Origin: Acidobacteriaceae bacterium
GTDB taxonomy: Bacteria > Acidobacteriota > Terriglobia > Terriglobales > Acidobacteriaceae
Assembly (NCBI GenBank): GCA_025929125.1
Contig: JAICMT010000029.1
Coordinates: forward strand, 1 to 9,937
Direction: 5' to 3'
DNA length: 9,937 nt
Below, piece by piece: positions 7,307-9,937 of this stretch. How positions within the stretch are numbered: the stretch's first letter is position 1; each line of letters starts with the position of its first letter. The position numbers were made by a program, and so were the translations under genes. The notes below the pieces were generated by a model. That model worked only from the letters and a program-made list of their open reading frames with translations. It was not told the DNA's origin and made no database searches.

Positions 7307-9565
7307 TCAGCGGCCACTAACCCTGGCGATCGCAAGCGCGGTCAAACCATAGCCCCGGGCACAATCGGTCGCGTATAGAAGTGTGTCGGCTGTGGCCCAA
7401 GCGGGTGCGTAGGCATTGCAGTCCTGTGTGGTCAGTGAGGTCTCGTGGCCGGATGTGGGATTGAGATAGACCAGTTGCTGCCGATTGTGCTCGAGGCGTG
7501 TGAGCGCAATCAAACGCGTGAAGCGAGCGCTGGACGCGGGGCCGATCTCTTCTACCGAAGCGGAGATCTGACGCGGCGGGCCTCCGGACGAGGAAGTGTA
7601 GAGGGCGGAGAGACCGTGGCTATCGCCGGTTGATGCAGTGAAGAGGAGCTCTCCGGACTGGCCAAAGGCGACGTTGCGAACGTGGTAAGAGTCTGGGATT
7701 GCCTGGATAGGCTCAGACGCCGAGGCGCCATCGAAGTGTGCGGTCCAAATGGAGCCGAGGCCGCGCCGCTCCCGCACAAACGCAATGGTGCGTCCGTCAG
7801 AAGAGATGGCGGGAGACTCCGCGTCGCGCAAAATGATACGGCCGTGGGAATCGGGGGAGAGAAGAGCGATGTTCGAGCCGGTGGCGTCGGCAAGCTCGAT
7901 CAAGAGGGCCCCGGACGGAGTGACGGTAAAGGAGAGCTGATCGCGAGCTGTGGGCCCGGGATCCGCAAACACTATTCTGCCGTTCTGATCGAAGATCTGG
8001 TAGCCCGTCCGAGTCATGCCGACGTACAGGTATCCACCGTCTGCCAGCGGGGCAGGGCTGGTCGCAAGTAGTGTAGAGGCGGAGACACTTAGCCGGTGCG
8101 CTATCTGCTCATTCATGCTGGTAAGGTGCCGATGCCAATGCACGATGCTGCCTGTTAATACAGCGGCGGAAGCGGCGAAGAGCAATGTGGTCCGCAAAAG
8201 CGACGAGCGGGCCGAGGAATGGTGTCGGGCCAAAATGCCGAAAAAAAGCCCAAGCAGGGCGACCCCAATCCACAGGCGCGCCGTCGAGAACAGAATGAAG
8301 GGCAGGGCAGGCAGATTGCTGGGCATGATGGACGAAGCGGGCGAGATGAGGACATAGAGGGCGAAAGCTGCGATGAGTGCTGAGCGGTTGCCTCTCCACT
8401 GGAGGAAGTCGGCAAGAAGCGTCATGCAGGGGATCGTCACGACGAAGTGATAACTGGCCGGGACCGGAGAGGCAACAAGCAGCGCGAGGAGGAAGGCCGC
8501 CCATTCGAGCTTCTCGCGAGTCGGCGTAGACCTCGGGCGCAGGAGGGCGAACAGTGGAAGGAAGATCGCTAATTGGAACAGCGGATAGAAAACCGCATAC
8601 GCACCGGGGGAGGCGTAAACCGGCTTAGGATTAAGACCCGGCTCGTAGAGGAATAGATGGTGAAGGAGCGAGGCCGCAGAGGCCGCGCGAATGTTGTAAG
8701 GGTCGATTGCCTCAGCTTGCAGTGTGCTGGGTAGGATTTGCGTTACATAGGTGTGCAACAGGTGCGGCCCGAAAGAGAACATACCCGCCATGATGACTAC
8801 GAATGCGGCTGCGAGCGTCGAGAGTGCAAGGCGGTATTGTTTCTTCCATGCGAAATAGAGCACGAACAGGAGAGGATAGATCTTGAGTGCGCCGGCGATC
8901 GCAATGCAGGCCCCGCAGGCGATGCTTCTATGGCGTTGAGCAAAGAAGTATGCGAGCACCAGCATAAGCAGCACGAGGATGTGCATCTGGCCATACAGAA
9001 AACTAGTACGCAGGGGGGTGAACGCGAGCAGAGTGATGAGCCAGACGTTCTTCCGGTTGAGAGTGGTCGAGCGGTGAAGGAACTCGGATGAGGCACCGAG
9101 GAAGACAATATTGAGAACAATCCATACACGTTTGGCGGTGAGTGCAGTGAAGTAGGTAAGCGGAACAACGGGCCAACAGGAGAAAGGCGTGAGCCCCGCG
9201 AAGCCGACCAGGCCATTGCGACCAATGCCCCAGTGATCTCGGATTCGTTGAAGCCAAATCCAGTCGTAGATACGGTCGAGCGAGTAGCCTTCGCGGAGAA
9301 GCCGAGCGACGACGTAGTAGTTCGGGAAATCGGTATTGAGAACGCGCCATCCCGGCAAAATCGCTTTCCATATCAGCAAGGATGCGAGGACGACAAGGAC
9401 CGCTACTACAGCGACGTCGTATTCGACCAATCCATCGCCGATTGCGGATCTGTTCCGGGCAGCCATGGATCTTAAGGTAGCTGTTAGTGCGACAAGGACT
9501 TCAGCTCGCGCCGCAGAAATGACAATGTTGAGACAAGTGCGGCGATGAGCCGCCCGCTTCAGCAT
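7307..9565 (-). CDS. GT87-like membrane glycosyltransferase fused to a C-terminal TolB/WD40-like propeller
   Basis: This intact 752-residue protein has two parts. Residues ~48-475 are polytopic and fit the GT-C, DUF2029/GT87 type of polyprenol-phosphate-sugar-dependent transferase (PimE-like). They show a first membrane helix (~50-70), the NTDFPNYYVVARLL motif with the expected loop-1 Asp79, the YGQMHILVLLMLVLA motif (~191-205) and GALKIYPLLF (~225-234). After the last membrane helix (~455-475) comes a soluble ~270-residue domain with TolB/PD40-style blades: SPAISSDGRTIAFV (~584-597), VAFGQSGELLFTAS (~632-645) and APAWATADTLLYATD (~720-734). It is probably periplasmic, since the GT-C active-site loop faces that side. 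Cys716 and Cys735 could form a disulfide. The start is uncertain: neither the ATG at 9565 nor the internal ATG at 9466 (Met34, 719 residues) has a good ribosome binding site, and the extra 33 residues look atypical. The acceptor glycan or protein is unknown. Confidence 0.82.
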   Translation of the reverse strand: MLKRAAHRRTCLNIVISAARAEVLVALTATLRSMAARNRSAIGDGLVEYDVAVVAVLVVLASLLIWKAILPGWRVLNTDFPNYYVVARLLREGYSLDRIYDWIWLQRIRDHWGIGRNGLVGFAGLTPFSCWPVVPLTYFTALTAKRVWIVLNIVFLGASSEFLHRSTTLNRKNVWLITLLAFTPLRTSFLYGQMHILVLLMLVLAYFFAQRHRSIACGACIAIAGALKIYPLLFVLYFAWKKQYRLALSTLAAAFVVIMAGMFSFGPHLLHTYVTQILPSTLQAEAIDPYNIRAASAASLLHHLFLYEPGLNPKPVYASPGAYAVFYPLFQLAIFLPLFALLRPRSTPTREKLEWAAFLLALLVASPVPASYHFVVTIPCMTLLADFLQWRGNRSALIAAFALYVLISPASSIMPSNLPALPFILFSTARLWIGVALLGLFFGILARHHSSARSSLLRTTLLFAASAAVLTGSIVHWHRHLTSMNEQIAHRLSVSASTLLATSPAPLADGGYLYVGMTRTGYQIFDQNGRIVFADPGPTARDQLSFTVTPSGALLIELADATGSNIALLSPDSHGRIILRDAESPAISSDGRTIAFVRERRGLGSIWTAHFDGASASEPIQAIPDSYHVRNVAFGQSGELLFTASTGDSHGLSALYTSSSGGPPRQISASVEEIGPASSARFTRLIALTRLEHNRQQLVYLNPTSGHETSLTTQDCNAYAPAWATADTLLYATDCARGYGLTALAIARVSGR

Positions 9566-9739
9566 GTCGCCCGCAATCCCCGGTACTAATTCCTTCTGAT
9601 CAGCGGGTGATCCGACCGCAATGCCACGTCAGATTGCAGCCGAAGGTCCGAGTATGAATAGTCTCGGTTGCAGGTAGTTCCGGAGGCAGGTTAGGCGCCG
9701 TCGCCTGTTATTTCCCCCGACGTATCCGGCAATTAAGGC
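9566..9739. other. Intergenic spacer between two minus-strand genes
   Basis: This 174-bp gap separates the partial gene at 9740-9937 from the glycosyltransferase, both on the minus strand. An AAGGA motif on the minus strand (9591-9595) is 25 nt from the ATG at 9565, too far to be its ribosome binding site, and no in-frame start lies closer to it. I see no convincing promoter. Whether the two genes are co-transcribed cannot be decided. Confidence 0.4.
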
Positions 9740-9937
9740 TCATGGCTTGAAGCCTTGCTCGGTTGTCTGGCCCGGCACCGTCTTGCGAATGCTTCCGGGC
9801 TTCCATTCGCGAGCAATTGTCAGATCGTCCGCAACCCTGGCCGTCATCGCGGTAATGTCGACGTACCCTGCCCGCCCGTACAGCGCCGGAACATACTGCC
9901 CGTCGCGCGCCGCTGCATAATGTTTCCAGGCCTCCAG
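9740..9937 (-). CDS. C-terminal part of an unrecognised protein (runs off the window)
   Basis: On the minus strand an open frame enters at the window edge and ends at the TGA of 9740-9742, giving 65 residues. It starts LEAWKHYAAARDGQYVPALY, continues with GYVDITAMTARVADDLTIAR and EWKPGSIRKTV, and ends EQGFKP. The even amino-acid composition, the lack of stops, and the helical Trp/Tyr/Arg-rich pattern argue for a real C-terminus. I do not recognise the family. The Trp- and Tyr-rich helices would suit a secreted or cytoplasmic enzyme such as a carbohydrate-active one, but that is only an impression. It is co-oriented with the downstream glycosyltransferase at a distance of 174 bp. Confidence 0.6.
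   Translation of the reverse strand: MEAWKHYAAARDGQYVPALYGRAGYVDITAMTARVADDLTIAREWKPGSIRKTVPGQTTEQGFKP

Noticed and set aside
9735..9756. 6-bp hairpin (AAGGCT / AGCCTT) overlapping the stop of the partial minus-strand gene
   Set aside because: The stem is short, the loop contains the stop codon, and only AATT follows on the minus strand. This is too weak to call a terminator.
1..9937. Mobile elements, CRISPR arrays, tRNA/rRNA genes, toxin-antitoxin or defence genes
   Set aside because: I looked for transposase motifs, terminal inverted repeats, regularly spaced repeats and tRNA-like arms. I found none that hold up, so no such system is claimed.

Overview
The window looks like a piece of an acidobacterial chromosome (Acidobacteriota, probably class Terriglobia). 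Three things point there. There is an Oar-type TonB-dependent receptor with an N-terminal carboxypeptidase-regulatory-like domain. There is a PadR regulator of the acidobacterial type overlapping an 'acidobacterial duplicated orphan permease' (ADOP). The general composition is moderately GC-rich. This is inferred from families recognised by eye, not from a search.

Layout. Positions 1-583 hold no gene I can support. A promoter-like stretch with two exact GTTGACAAT repeats (584-618) and a strong ribosome binding site lead into an intact 1256-residue TonB-dependent receptor (783-4553, +), closed by a perfect 13-bp hairpin (4560-4596). Next comes a short PadR-family regulator (4898-5206, +) whose usual N-terminus has no in-frame start, overlapping by 4 bp the start of an ADOP permease (5203 onward). 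The permease is broken by a frameshift near 5605 and then cut off near 5850-5860. There it is joined directly to the last ~33 residues of an NtrC-family response regulator (Fis-type helix-turn-helix). The partner NtrY-like sensor kinase follows (5949-7271, ATGA overlap) but is interrupted by at least five frameshifts. Convergently, on the minus strand, lies an intact 752-residue (or 719-residue) protein that joins a GT87-like polyprenol-phosphate-dependent glycosyltransferase membrane domain to a C-terminal TolB/WD40-like beta-propeller (7307-9565). The window ends inside the C-terminus of another minus-strand gene (9740-9937).

How the parts relate. The receptor is an orphan outer-membrane transporter with no SusD-like partner in view. 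The PadR/ADOP pair and the NtrC/NtrY pair look like two former regulatory or export modules fused and inactivated by a deletion and then decaying. The indels lie in about 1.4 kb (5600-7030), possibly extending back to the PadR start, while the large genes on both sides are intact. That favours genuine pseudogenisation over uniform sequencing error. I see no clear new defence, mobile or RNA system. The most unusual item is the glycosyltransferase-propeller fusion, followed by the decay junction.
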